DNA of 64,000 bases, taken from contig NZ_JADFBX010000017.1 of the NCBI RefSeq assembly GCF_015223055.1, positions 1 through 64,000 on the forward strand, written 5' to 3'. Origin of the DNA: Pedobacter sp. MC2016-24. GTDB taxonomy: Bacteria; Bacteroidota; Bacteroidia; Sphingobacteriales; Sphingobacteriaceae. Under the pieces are notes generated by a model, which saw only the letters and a program-made list of their open reading frames with translations, was not told the origin of the DNA and ran no database searches. Each line of letters opens with the position of its first letter. Position 1 is the first letter of the stretch. This document shows, piece by piece, positions 31,836 through 39,772 of the stretch. A program made the position numbers and the translations under genes.

Positions 31836-32998
31836 TTATTGCTTTATGGATTTGCCTTTTTGTGGTGGTGTATACCTTTGTTGGGTATGGCTTTGTTCTT
31901 TTTGTATTGATCAGGATAAAACGCCTGTTCAAACAACCTAAAGTATTCCAGTCCGCCACTGATTTGCCTACTGTTTCATTAATTATTGCAGCTTATAACG
32001 AAGCGGATCTAATTGCGGCTAAAATTGAAAACAGTTTATCGTTGGATTATCCCAAAGATAAGATCCAGTATATTTTTGTGACTGACGGTTCTACTGACGA
32101 TACCGCTAAAATTATAGGGCAATATGCTCAAATTACGCTCCTGAATGAAAATATCCGTTCAGGAAAAATGGCCGCTATCAAGCGGGCTATACCATTTGTG
32201 AAAGGGGAGATTATGATTTTTTCTGACGCAAACACGTTTTTAAATGAGGTAGCGATCAAAGAACTGGTTAAACATTACCAGAATGGACAAGTTGGGGCTG
32301 TTGCGGGAGAGAAAAGAGTTTTTATACCTGAAAAAGCAGATGCGAGTTCGGCTGGAGAAGGCTTTTACTGGAAATACGAGTCTTTGTTGAAAAAGTGGGA
32401 TTACGAATTGTACTCAAATGTAGGCGCTGCAGGAGAATTGTTCAGCATTCGCACTGCACTGTACCAGCCTGTTGAGTCAGATACCATTATCGATGACCAT
32501 ATGATCGCCATGCGCATCGCCGAGCAAGGTTATATCATCGCTTATGAACCTATGGCTTATGCAATGGAAACGGCATCAGCGAATACGGCTGAAGAGCTGA
32601 AACGTAAAATTCGGATTGCTGCAGGTGGAATCCAATCTATTTTGAGGTTGAAAAAAGCGGCCAATCCGTTCAATTATCCTTTGCTTACTTTTCAATACCT
32701 GAGCCATAGGGTATTGAGGTGGACAGTAACGCCTTTTTTGATGGTAGTCGTATTTGTACTTAACATCCTGATTGTGGCAAAATATGATATTTTATTTTAC
32801 CAGCTGATGTTGGCTGCCCAGATCTTATTCTATGGCTTAAGTTTAGCCGGTTTGGTTTTTGAACAGCGAAATATCCGCATCAAACCCTTTTTTATACCTT
32901 ACTATTTTTGCCTGATGAATTATGCTGTGGTTGCGGGAATGATTCGCTATGCTCGGAAGAACCAAAGCGCCGCCTGGGAGAAGTCTAAACGGAAGTAG
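31832..32998 (+). CDS. Membrane glycosyltransferase family 2
   Basis: A 388-residue enzyme with an N-terminal membrane segment (about 3-25), a GT-A catalytic domain (about 45-280) and two or three C-terminal spans (about 295-375). Seen are SLIIAAYNEADLIAAKI (about 49-65), FVTDGSTDDT, MIFSDANTFLN (metal site DAN, about 128-138) and the IDDHMIAMRIAEQGYIIAYE block (catalytic DD, about 221-240), followed by KRKIRIAAGG in the place of QxxRW. It resembles family-2 synthases of exopolysaccharides. Four-base overlap with the gene upstream. A weak hairpin at 33003-33033 follows it. Confidence 0.88.
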   Translation: MIIALWICLFVVVYTFVGYGFVLFVLIRIKRLFKQPKVFQSATDLPTVSLIIAAYNEADLIAAKIENSLSLDYPKDKIQYIFVTDGSTDDTAKIIGQYAQITLLNENIRSGKMAAIKRAIPFVKGEIMIFSDANTFLNEVAIKELVKHYQNGQVGAVAGEKRVFIPEKADASSAGEGFYWKYESLLKKWDYELYSNVGAAGELFSIRTALYQPVESDTIIDDHMIAMRIAEQGYIIAYEPMAYAMETASANTAEELKRKIRIAAGGIQSILRLKKAANPFNYPLLTFQYLSHRVLRWTVTPFLMVVVFVLNILIVAKYDILFYQLMLAAQILFYGLSLAGLVFEQRNIRIKPFFIPYYFCLMNYAVVAGMIRYARKNQSAAWEKSKRK

Positions 32999-33002
32999 TT
33001 GG

Positions 33003-33033
33003 GCAAACCCCAGCTTATGGAGCTGAAGTTTGC
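33003..33033. terminator. Possible weak hairpin between convergent genes
   Basis: GCAAAC (33003-33008) and AGCT (33012-33015) pair with AGCT (33021-33024) and GTTTGC (33028-33033) around a small internal loop. There is no T run directly after it, so its role in termination is uncertain. Confidence 0.3.
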
Positions 33034-33051
33034 TGACTGATGGGTTGAGGA

Positions 33052-33237
33052 TTATTTCTTTTCCGGTGGAGTAGAAACAATTTCGCCAAATTCATTAACC
33101 CAAGCCATCATGCTTTCCAGGTCACCGCCAGATGAATTCTGCTGACGCTCTGCTTTACGTTGTTCTTTATCTTCTTTTTTCTTTTGTCTGTTTTTTTCCA
33201 ATTGCTTCTTCATGAAGGTAGCTTGAGATTTAGCCAT
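33052..33237 (-). CDS. Small basic conserved protein of Bacteroidota (61 residues)
   Basis: A 61-residue protein. The first 35 residues are very rich in Lys, Glu, Arg and Gln (helix-forming, MKKQLEKNRQKKKEDKEQRK), and the C-terminal part is SMMAWVNEFGEIVSTPP. This design (MAKSQ-T-x-K start, basic helix, then MMAxVxExGxIxxTPP) recurs in Bacteroidota and is often found beside or fused near cold-shock genes, by my recollection. Function is unknown; nucleic-acid binding is a guess from charge. It has an unusually long upstream leader (see 33238-33446). Confidence 0.8.
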   Translation of the reverse strand: MAKSQATFMKKQLEKNRQKKKEDKEQRKAERQQNSSGGDLESMMAWVNEFGEIVSTPPEKK

Positions 33238-33549
33238 AAATTCAGTGTTTTAGTTAAAAAATAACTCTTCTCCAGTATACCTGTTGCCTCAGCTGCTTGA
33301 TTTACAGTGGCAGGGGCTTAAAATAATTTAATTCTCGGGCGGCAACGGGGCAGCAACCAGGAGAAATTGAAACCCAATCAAAGGACTTGATTGGCAAGTA
33401 AATTATAGAGAAATAGTAAAATGATATCCCGTTTTGTGCAAATATACTAAATTTAAACGAATAAACATTGTTTTTTCAGGAGTATTGATTGGCCACTTTG
33501 AAAGCTGGCTAAGCGGATGCTTGGTTTGTGTATTATTCTCCTGAACAGT
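33238..33549 (-). promoter_or_regulatory. Promoter and long structured leader of small basic gene
   Basis: A 312-bp gap between two minus-strand genes. Read on the minus strand, TATATTTG at 33439-33446 is an exact -7 match, which would give a leader of about 195 bases before the ATG at 33237. The leader contains a perfect 8-bp hairpin (33374-33381 with 33387-33394) and a possible long-range pairing of 33280-33288 with 33341-33349 within a GC-richer patch. Long folded leaders are common on cold-shock-type genes. The remaining bases up to 33549 show nothing clear. Confidence 0.45.
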
Positions 33550-34122
33550 TTAATCCTTACTGAGCGTAGCTCTGTAAACAAAAATTAAACCTGCGATGGG
33601 AATTGTTTTTGTTGGGATGTTTCTCACCTTTCCGGTTAAGGTGTATCTCAGGTTCTTCTGTACAAGCAATTTACTCAGGTCTCCGTCTGTATCAATTTTA
33701 AAATTGAGTACTTTAACTTTGCTTTCAGGGTTGTCGATAATCGAGCCTAGTACAGCGGCTTGTGTGGTGTCTGTACTGCTGCTAATCTTAAGTGATATTT
33801 TTTCAATAAATGAGAAGTCACTAACCTTATCTGATGTATCAGGGATTAAAAGTGTGAGCGAGGCAATCTTGATTTTTTTGAGGTCGGCACTATTGAATCC
33901 TTGTGCATCATAATTTATAATTGAATCCACATTTATAGTTGCCAATAGTTCTGTGAATTTAACGCCTTCTCTCGTTGTTGATATGGACGGAATAGGAAAG
34001 GCAAGTAAACCAGGATTAATGATTACGTCTCTCTGTATCGACTCTGAAAACTTGCTGCAAGAACATAAAACAAGTAGGGCAAGTGTAACAAGGATCAGGG
34101 GTGTAGATACTTTGAATTTCAT
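33550..34122 (-). CDS. Hypothetical lipoprotein (190 residues)
   Basis: A signal peptide with the lipobox LCSC followed by SKFSES marks this as a lipoprotein. The mature part alternates short beta-strands (VDSIINYDAQGF, KIKIASLTLLIPD, FIEKISLKISSS, VKVLNFKIDTDGDLSKLL, YTLTGKVRNIPTKTIPI) and looks like a single beta-sandwich. I do not recognise the family. It is apparently a single-gene unit with a candidate promoter at 34158-34165. Function not inferred. Confidence 0.75.
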   Translation of the reverse strand: MKFKVSTPLILVTLALLVLCSCSKFSESIQRDVIINPGLLAFPIPSISTTREGVKFTELLATINVDSIINYDAQGFNSADLKKIKIASLTLLIPDTSDKVSDFSFIEKISLKISSSTDTTQAAVLGSIIDNPESKVKVLNFKIDTDGDLSKLLVQKNLRYTLTGKVRNIPTKTIPIAGLIFVYRATLSKD

Positions 34123-34157
34123 AGGAATAATATTGCCTGTTGTGTTTTACAAATATT

Positions 34158-34165
34158 CAAAATTA
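34158..34165 (-). promoter_or_regulatory. Candidate -7 promoter element of lipoprotein gene
   Basis: On the minus strand TAATTTTG is an exact match to TAnnTTTG and lies 36 bp before the ATG at 34122. No convincing -33 element was found. Confidence 0.4.
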
Positions 34166-34366
34166 TATCCGCATTACCAATGTTGTCTCCCTATGCTACT
34201 CAAGAGGTATTCCGGGTTTTTACTGCTAACTTCTCATTTGTTTGGCAATATATCCCAGCCGAATTTTGTTTTGTCTTGATATATATCACGCTTATTATTA
34301 GTTGTTTTATGTGCATATAGGTAGACATTAACTTAATATAGTTCATTTAGTTGGTGCCTTTTTACA

Positions 34367-34394
34367 TTAAAAACACAGAATAAAATTCTGTGTT
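34367..34394 (-). terminator. Hairpin terminator after small hypothetical gene
   Basis: AACACAGAAT (34372-34381) and ATTCTGTGTT (34385-34394) form a perfect 10-bp stem with a three-base loop. On the minus strand a short T run follows directly (34367-34371 region), as expected for the end of the gene at 34442-34693. Confidence 0.65.
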
Positions 34395-34441
34395 CAGTTT
34401 TAAGTAATTGTATACTAGTCTTTTATAGTGTTCTTGTATAG

Positions 34442-34693
34442 CTAGTATTGTTGCCTTTTATAAGCCTCAGAAAAATCAGCTCTCATGCCTTTAAACCTAT
34501 CCACAACTGTAGCTATAAAAGCTTCGTCGATGATTTGAAAGATCTCATTTACGCCTCCGCCAGTTAGGTCAAGCTCTGATAATTTGTAGCTCTGCTCTAA
34601 TGTCCCCTGTTCAAATTTGATGATGTATTTCTGGTTCATATTGAATAAAGTGATCTTGCAATCGGGATGTGGTAGTTCTGCTATTACTCTCAT
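34442..34693 (-). CDS. Hypothetical protein (83 residues)
   Basis: An 83-residue cytoplasmic-looking protein starting MRVIAELPHPDCKITLF, with a predicted beta-rich N-terminal part (KYIIKFEQG, EQSYKLSELDL) and a helical C-terminus (EIFQIIDEAFIATVVDRFKGM). It resembles an uncharacterised Bacteroidota family that I can recall only by its opening. It stands between hairpin terminators on both sides and so is probably transcribed alone. Function unknown. Confidence 0.75.
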   Translation of the reverse strand: MRVIAELPHPDCKITLFNMNQKYIIKFEQGTLEQSYKLSELDLTGGGVNEIFQIIDEAFIATVVDRFKGMRADFSEAYKRQQY

Positions 34694-34704
34694 AATGATT
34701 TGTA

Positions 34705-34738
34705 TTAAAAAGCCGCCTTCAGAAATTAAAGGCGGCTT
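34705..34738 (-). terminator. Hairpin terminator of S46 peptidase-side intergenic region
   Basis: AAGCCGCCTT (34710-34719) pairs perfectly with AAGGCGGCTT (34729-34738) around a nine-base loop. On the minus strand the stem is followed by TTTTTAAT. It lies after the stop of the peptidase gene's upstream-lying neighbour order: the peptidase gene (34756-36936) ends just before it on the minus strand, so it is that gene's terminator. Confidence 0.85.
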
Positions 34739-34755
34739 ATATAGTGATTGATAAA

Positions 34756-36936
34756 TTATATTTTTACGCCCATTTCTTTTAGCAGAAAATCGGCCTTGTC
34801 AATTTTGGAAGCTACCCAAAGCACATACCTGATGTCAACTCCGATGGATCTGCTATAGCTTTCGTTCCATGCATAATCATTAATGGTTGCGCCATAAGCA
34901 CGGTCAAAATTTACGCCGATTAATTCTCCGTAAGCGTTCATGATCGGCGATCCAGAATTGCCTCCGGTGGTATCCATGTTGTATAAAAATGCAACCGGCA
35001 CATCTTTCAGGTCTTTCTTTTCAAATGAGCCGAAGTCTTTTGCCTGCCAAAGTGCTTTGATCTGTGCAGGATAGTCAAATTCCGGATTGCCTAGGCTGCC
35101 TTTTTCCAGAATGCCTTTGATAGTAGTATAAGGTCGCATGTAATTGGCATCGGCCGGCCAATAACCTCTAACATAACCATAGGTTAACCTTAGCGTGCTG
35201 TTGGCATCCGGGATAAAATCCTTTTTAAGGAATTTCTCCTTTACGTTTACATAATCGCCCATGAGTTTGTTCAAAATACCTTCTCTACGGTCTTTTTCGG
35301 GTTTAAGTTCGTTAATTTGTTGCGCGATCTCCGTCTCAAATTTCAACAGGCCGTCGTTGTAGGCGTTTAAAGCTTTAGGAGATTTCAGCAATGTGCCGAA
35401 TACATAACTGCTGTCTTTCAGCTTAGTCAGCCCAAATGTATTGTCTATATAGGCTTCAATTACCGATTCGCTGCTGGCTGCTTTACTGCTGATCTTATTT
35501 ACCGCGTTTACCTGTTGGTTGGATGGGAATGATGATGCGTCCGTCAGCATTCTTTTGAAAATCTTCCGATCGGCATCAATATCGTATGACTCATATGCTC
35601 CAGAAAGAAATTGTTTTAATTTTGGTAAATTCTGACTGAAAAACGCCTCTTTCTGCGCTTCAGGCTGGGCATTAAGCGCGGCTTTAAAAACGTTAATGTT
35701 TCTGGAAACACTCAGCAGACTGGTTGAGTTGTAAATCTGAGTCAACCACAAATCTCTTTTGGCATCTCCGTTTATGAGCTTATATAAATTGTCAATATCG
35801 CTCATCAAATTGCCATATTTAGCTTTTATATCTACATTTCCATTGATGAAACTTGCCAGATCAGCATCTTCTGCTTTCTTTTTTGAAATCAGGTCAATCC
35901 CCTGTAAGCCTTGTAGTTTGCCGCGGTAGTTTTTCATCACGTTCGCATTTCTCTTAATGCGTGTAGCTAACTTAATTTCTGTGGCCTTATCTTTTTTGCC
36001 TGCGTTTTCCATTGTCGTGTTCTGAAAGTCATATAGATCAGATACATATGGAAGTACGAATTGCTGTTGGTATTCAATGAACTGTGCCGGCCTGTGACGG
36101 AAAGTTCTGCCAGGATAACCGAGGATAAAGACGAAGTCTTCTTCATTGGTGCCATTAGGATTTACTTTCAGGAACTTTTTCGGGGTGTAGGGCACGTTCT
36201 TTTTAGAATATTTGGCCGGACTGCCATCTGGTGCCACGTAAGCACGCATGAATGAGAAGTCGCCCGTATGACGTGGCCAAACCCAGTTGTCTGTTTCGCC
36301 TCCATATTCTCCGATTTGTCTGTTAGGAACGTATACTAGCCTAACATCTTGTATGGTTTTATATCTGAATAGTACATAGGTTTTGCCAATAAACATTTCT
36401 GATACTTCAGCCTGTATGCTTGGATCTTTTTGTTCTGCTTCCTTTGCAATGTTTTTCATCGCATCATTGATGAGTTTTAAGCGGGAGGATGGATCTGTGA
36501 TTTGTGCAACTGCGCCAAGAATTCGATCCGACACATCTTCATAACTATCAGTAATTCGACAGGTTAATCCTTTTGCCTCAATTTCTTGTTCACGTTGTTT
36601 GGCTACAAAACCGTTGGTTAAGTAATCGTGTTCCGGTGTACTTGCTTGTTGCACCGCACTAAAAGCGCAGTGATGATTGGTAATGATCAGGCCTTCATTG
36701 GAAATGAATGAGCCAGTACAGCCACCAACATTTACCAGGGCGTCAACCAGGCTGATGCCATTGGGATTGTATATTTCGTTCTGGTTGATTTTAAGTCCGG
36801 CTTTTTTCAAATCCAGCTTATGGATTTCGCTTAATGGGAACATGCCTTCTTCCCAGGGTTTGTATCCGGATTGCAGGATGCCTACCGTTAGCAGCGAGCA
36901 TGTCAATAAAGAAGTAATTAAGGTTTTTTTATTCAT
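34756..36936 (-). CDS. S46 family dipeptidyl-peptidase, DPP11-like
   Basis: A 726-residue periplasmic or surface peptidase with an N-terminal signal (about 1-22). The chymotrypsin-like domain has the catalytic His in LIITNHHCAF (about 83-92), a catalytic-Asp region in GGETDNWVWPRHTGDFSF (about 215-232) and the Ser in TTGGNSGSPIMNAYG (about 653-667). The residue 18 positions after that Ser is Arg (VNFDRAYG). In the P. gingivalis enzymes this position is Arg673 in DPP11 (Asp/Glu at P1) and Gly in DPP7 (hydrophobic P1), so acidic specificity is predicted. The helical domain between the two halves caps the site. It releases N-terminal dipeptides for nutrition. A good -7 element lies at 37012-37019. 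Confidence 0.93.
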   Translation of the reverse strand: MNKKTLITSLLTCSLLTVGILQSGYKPWEEGMFPLSEIHKLDLKKAGLKINQNEIYNPNGISLVDALVNVGGCTGSFISNEGLIITNHHCAFSAVQQASTPEHDYLTNGFVAKQREQEIEAKGLTCRITDSYEDVSDRILGAVAQITDPSSRLKLINDAMKNIAKEAEQKDPSIQAEVSEMFIGKTYVLFRYKTIQDVRLVYVPNRQIGEYGGETDNWVWPRHTGDFSFMRAYVAPDGSPAKYSKKNVPYTPKKFLKVNPNGTNEEDFVFILGYPGRTFRHRPAQFIEYQQQFVLPYVSDLYDFQNTTMENAGKKDKATEIKLATRIKRNANVMKNYRGKLQGLQGIDLISKKKAEDADLASFINGNVDIKAKYGNLMSDIDNLYKLINGDAKRDLWLTQIYNSTSLLSVSRNINVFKAALNAQPEAQKEAFFSQNLPKLKQFLSGAYESYDIDADRKIFKRMLTDASSFPSNQQVNAVNKISSKAASSESVIEAYIDNTFGLTKLKDSSYVFGTLLKSPKALNAYNDGLLKFETEIAQQINELKPEKDRREGILNKLMGDYVNVKEKFLKKDFIPDANSTLRLTYGYVRGYWPADANYMRPYTTIKGILEKGSLGNPEFDYPAQIKALWQAKDFGSFEKKDLKDVPVAFLYNMDTTGGNSGSPIMNAYGELIGVNFDRAYGATINDYAWNESYSRSIGVDIRYVLWVASKIDKADFLLKEMGVKI

Positions 36937-37011
36937 TTGTGATGGTATTAATGTTAACAGTCAGTTCTCTTTTTTACCCCTATTATGGTTAATAATTATG
37001 GTACAAAAAGC

Positions 37012-37019
37012 CAAATTTA
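37012..37019 (-). promoter_or_regulatory. Candidate -7 promoter element of S46 peptidase gene
   Basis: On the minus strand TAAATTTG matches TAnnTTTG exactly, 76 bp before the ATG at 36936. A GTTG at shorter than usual spacing is the only -33 candidate. Confidence 0.4.
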
Positions 37020-37178
37020 ACCAATTATTCTCCTCAACATAATTTAATTGGGTATTTGATTGATTACTATTGTTGCCGGATATTAAAGTTTGTGTTAGAA
37101 TGCCGGATTTTAAACCGGTAGGGACAAGTGATGGTTCTCGTTTGGTATGAGTCTACGGTAAGACTAGGTTGAAACCAT

Positions 37179-37249
37179 GGTGAGTCCACCTTTTTTCTGA
37201 GAAAACGTGGACTCACCGTGGACTCACTGTGGACTCACCGTGGACTCAC
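37179..37249. repeat. Four tandem 11-bp repeats with an inverted copy
   Basis: The unit CGTGGACTCAC occurs at 37206-37216, 37217-37227 and 37239-37249, and as TGTGGACTCAC at 37228-37238. An inverted copy, GTGAGTCCAC, lies at 37180-37189, so the first units could fold into a hairpin across 16 bases. An imperfect further copy (ATGAGTCTAC) lies near 37147-37156. Purpose unknown. Confidence 0.9.
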
Positions 37250-37347
37250 TATGAACAAATTCAGATCACTATACACGCTTTTCTAAATTCAAATGGCACA
37301 ATTATTCATTTAACTTTTGTAATATTGTGTCAAACACAACAATTGTA

Positions 37348-37824
37348 ATGGCAGAAGATTTAATTATCCATACGAATATATCTAAAGAAGCCCAATACCA
37401 GTCGCTTATCCCGCAAATAGCCGCTTTGATTTCAGGTGAAGAAGACCAGATTGCTAATCTTGCCAATATAGCTGCCGCTTTAAAGGAGCAATTTAATTGG
37501 TTTTGGGTAGGATTTTATTTGGTTAAAAATGATGAGCTGGTGCTTGGTCCTTTTCAAGGGCCGGTAGCTTGCACCCGTATAAAAAAGGGAAAAGGCGTTT
37601 GTGGGACTTCCTGGGCTCAAAACGAAGTGTTGATTGTGCCTGATGTGGATCAGTTTCCCGGACATATTGCCTGTGCATCGGCTTCCAGGTCAGAAATTGT
37701 ACTGCCACTTTATCGGGCTGGAGTGATTGTTGGTGTTTTAGATGTTGACAGTGAATATCTTGCTCATTTTGATGAGGTTGATGCTAACTACTTAAAGGAA
37801 ATAATAAGTTTGCTGAATGCGTAA
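37348..37824 (+). CDS. msrC: Free methionine-(R)-sulfoxide reductase (GAF domain)
   Basis: A 158-residue single GAF-domain protein. The ATG at 37348 (MAEDLIIHTN) is preferred over an in-frame GTG at 37327. Three cysteines at 75, 85 and 109 (VACTRI, GVCGTSW, HIACAS) have the same spacing (10 and 24) as Cys84, Cys94 and Cys118 of the E. coli free-methionine sulfoxide reductase. It reduces free methionine-R-sulfoxide with electrons from thioredoxin, protecting against oxidative damage. Cytosolic. The stop overlaps the start of the DNA glycosylase gene by eight bases, so the two are coupled. The cluster of 11-bp repeats lies about 100 bp upstream. Confidence 0.93.
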   Translation: MAEDLIIHTNISKEAQYQSLIPQIAALISGEEDQIANLANIAAALKEQFNWFWVGFYLVKNDELVLGPFQGPVACTRIKKGKGVCGTSWAQNEVLIVPDVDQFPGHIACASASRSEIVLPLYRAGVIVGVLDVDSEYLAHFDEVDANYLKEIISLLNA

Positions 37825-38422
37825 ATTGCCTTTGTCTTTTTATCATCAGGAGGATGTTAACCAGCTTGCGAGGCAATTATTGGGGAAGCATCTTTATACA
37901 TTGATTGAGGGTGAACTTACGGGTGGCATTATCGTAGAAACTGAAGCTTACAATGGCATAACAGATAAAGCTTCTCACGCTTATGGCGGTCGTTTTACTG
38001 ACCGGACTAAAGTGATGTATGAAAGCGGTGGATTGTCTTACGTTTACCTTTGCTACGGGATTCATCATTTATTTAATGTGGTTACTGGAGTAGAAGGTAC
38101 ACCTCAGGCGGTGTTGATTAGGGGCCTTGAACCCATAGAAGGGCTCGACATAATGTTGAGAAGGCGCAATATGCCTGCACTAAAGCCTAATCTTACTGCG
38201 GGGCCTGGCGCGCTTGCGAAAGCTTTAGGAATTGACCGGGCCTTGAATGCCAAAGATCTGATGGGTGAAGAAATCTGGATAGCAGACGCAGGTTTATCGT
38301 ACACCCGGGAGGAAATTGTAGCCTCGCCTCGGGTTGGGGTTGATTATGCTGGTGATCATGCCTTGTTGCCCTGGCGCTACTACGTTAAAGGCAATCGCTT
38401 TGTCAGCAAGCCAAATACTTAG
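37817..38422 (+). CDS. mpg: DNA-3-methyladenine glycosylase (AAG/MPG type)
   Basis: A 201-residue base-excision repair enzyme of the alkyladenine glycosylase family. Seen are QLARQLLGKHLY (about 15-26), the catalytic Glu in GGIIVETEAYNG (about 35-46), SHAYGGRFTDRTKVMYESGG (about 54-73), YVYLCYGIHHLFNVV (about 76-90) and GPGALAKALGID (about 129-140). It removes 3-methyladenine, hypoxanthine and related lesions. Length fits the bacterial family. It overlaps the msrC gene by eight bases. Confidence 0.95.
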   Translation: MRKLPLSFYHQEDVNQLARQLLGKHLYTLIEGELTGGIIVETEAYNGITDKASHAYGGRFTDRTKVMYESGGLSYVYLCYGIHHLFNVVTGVEGTPQAVLIRGLEPIEGLDIMLRRRNMPALKPNLTAGPGALAKALGIDRALNAKDLMGEEIWIADAGLSYTREEIVASPRVGVDYAGDHALLPWRYYVKGNRFVSKPNT

Positions 38423-38484
38423 TTGTGGATAACAATCGTTGTCGTTAATTTAATTATCAGCCTTTTTTATTGATATTTGATTCG

Positions 38485-39771
38485 ATGAATTTTGAAAACT
38501 CTTTAGCATTCGCACAAAGTTTGGATCAGGTTGATCCACTTCGTGAATTGAGAAACGATTTCTTGTTTCCACAGCAAAATGGAAAGCCTTTTATATATCT
38601 GTGTGGTAATTCTTTAGGTCTGCAACCTAAAGCAGCACGTGAAGTTTTGGATCAGCAGTTAACCAACTGGCAGAATCTGGCGGTAGAGGGTTGGTTTGAA
38701 GGCGATACCCCCTGGATGTTTTATCATAAGGAACTGAAAAAACAAATGTCACAGCTTGTAGGTGCCAGTGCCTTGGAAGTATGTCCAATGAATACATTGA
38801 CCGTAAACCTGCATTTGCTGATGGTTAGTTTTTATAAGCCAAATGCCGGTCGGTTCAAAATTATTATGGAGGCAGGAGCTTTTCCATCTGATCAGTATGC
38901 CATTGAAAGTCAGGTCAGATTTCACGGCTATGATCCAGCTACGGCAATTATTGAAGTTGCCCCTCAGCCTGGTGAATATACACTGAAAACAACAGAGATC
39001 ATTGCTCAAATTAAGGAACATGGAGATGAAATTGCTTTGGTGCTTTTTGGTGGGGTTAATTATTTTACCGGGCAATGGTTCGATATGCCTGCAATCACTA
39101 AAGCCGGACATGAGGTTGGTGCAGTTGTAGGATTTGATCTGGCGCATGCCGCTGGAAATGTTCCGGTAAAGCTGCACGATTGGGATATCGATTTTGCTTG
39201 CTGGTGCTCTTATAAATACCAGAATTCAGGTCCCGGCGGTATCAGTGGTATTTTTGTACATGAAAAGCATTTTAAAGATACTACATTGAATCGTTTTGCC
39301 GGCTGGTGGGGTTATCAGGAACAACAGCGTTTTAAAATGGAAAAAGGTTTTGTACCCGAAGCGGGTGCAGACGGCTGGCAGGTGAGCTGCACCCAGGTTA
39401 TGCCAATGGCTTTGTATTATGCTTCCTTGCAAAGCTTTGAAAAGGCAGGCTTCATCAATCCACTTCGTGTTAAAAGTGAGACTTTAACTGCTTATTTGTT
39501 TTACATTATAGATGAGGTAAATAAGTCTCTGGGAATTGAGCAATACAAAATCATCACACCCCGGACAACCAATGACCGTGGTGCACAGGTTTCCATTATT
39601 GCGGCAAAACAGGGAAAGCATATTTTTGAGAAATTAGTAGAAAATAATGTGCTGGGCGACTGGCGCGAACCCAATGTGATTCGTTTGAGTCCGGTACCTT
39701 TGTACAATTCATATGAAGATGTTTTCAAAACCGGAGAATTGTTATTGAGTATCAGTAAGGAAATTTTGTAA
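38485..39771 (+). CDS. kynU: Kynureninase
   Basis: A 428-residue PLP enzyme of the aminotransferase class V fold. The ATG at 38485 is preferred over an in-frame TTG at 38470. Seen are YLCGNSLGLQPKAAREVLD (about 33-51), EVCPMNTLTVNLHLLMVSF (about 92-110), VVGFDLAHAAGNVPVKLHDW (Asp for PLP N1, about 216-235) and the PLP Lys in WCSYKYQNSGPGGISG (about 242-257). It cleaves L-kynurenine and 3-hydroxykynurenine to anthranilate or 3-hydroxyanthranilate and alanine, for tryptophan breakdown or NAD synthesis. No other kynurenine-pathway gene is near. One base separates it from the bestrophin gene. Confidence 0.95.
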   Translation: MNFENSLAFAQSLDQVDPLRELRNDFLFPQQNGKPFIYLCGNSLGLQPKAAREVLDQQLTNWQNLAVEGWFEGDTPWMFYHKELKKQMSQLVGASALEVCPMNTLTVNLHLLMVSFYKPNAGRFKIIMEAGAFPSDQYAIESQVRFHGYDPATAIIEVAPQPGEYTLKTTEIIAQIKEHGDEIALVLFGGVNYFTGQWFDMPAITKAGHEVGAVVGFDLAHAAGNVPVKLHDWDIDFACWCSYKYQNSGPGGISGIFVHEKHFKDTTLNRFAGWWGYQEQQRFKMEKGFVPEAGADGWQVSCTQVMPMALYYASLQSFEKAGFINPLRVKSETLTAYLFYIIDEVNKSLGIEQYKIITPRTTNDRGAQVSIIAAKQGKHIFEKLVENNVLGDWREPNVIRLSPVPLYNSYEDVFKTGELLLSISKEIL

Positions 39772-39772
39772 T

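Larger units (their letters stand above)
34123..34441 (-). other. Intergenic region upstream of lipoprotein gene
   Basis: A 319-bp gap between two minus-strand genes. It holds a candidate promoter of the lipoprotein gene (34158-34165) and a hairpin terminator of the gene at 34442-34693 (34367-34394). I saw no other gene or RNA in it. Confidence 0.6.
36937..37347. other. Divergent intergenic region with 11-bp repeats
   Basis: A 411-bp gap between the minus-strand peptidase gene and the plus-strand msrC gene. It contains the peptidase -7 candidate (37012-37019) and the repeat cluster at 37179-37249. No small gene is credible in it. Confidence 0.6.

Noticed and set aside
37206-37249. Possible CRISPR array
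   Set aside because: The unit is only 11 bp and the copies touch, so there are no spacers; no cas gene is near.
38749-39177. Minus-strand open frame of 142 codons opposite kynU
   Set aside because: Antisense shadow of a well-supported kynureninase gene with no start context or domain.
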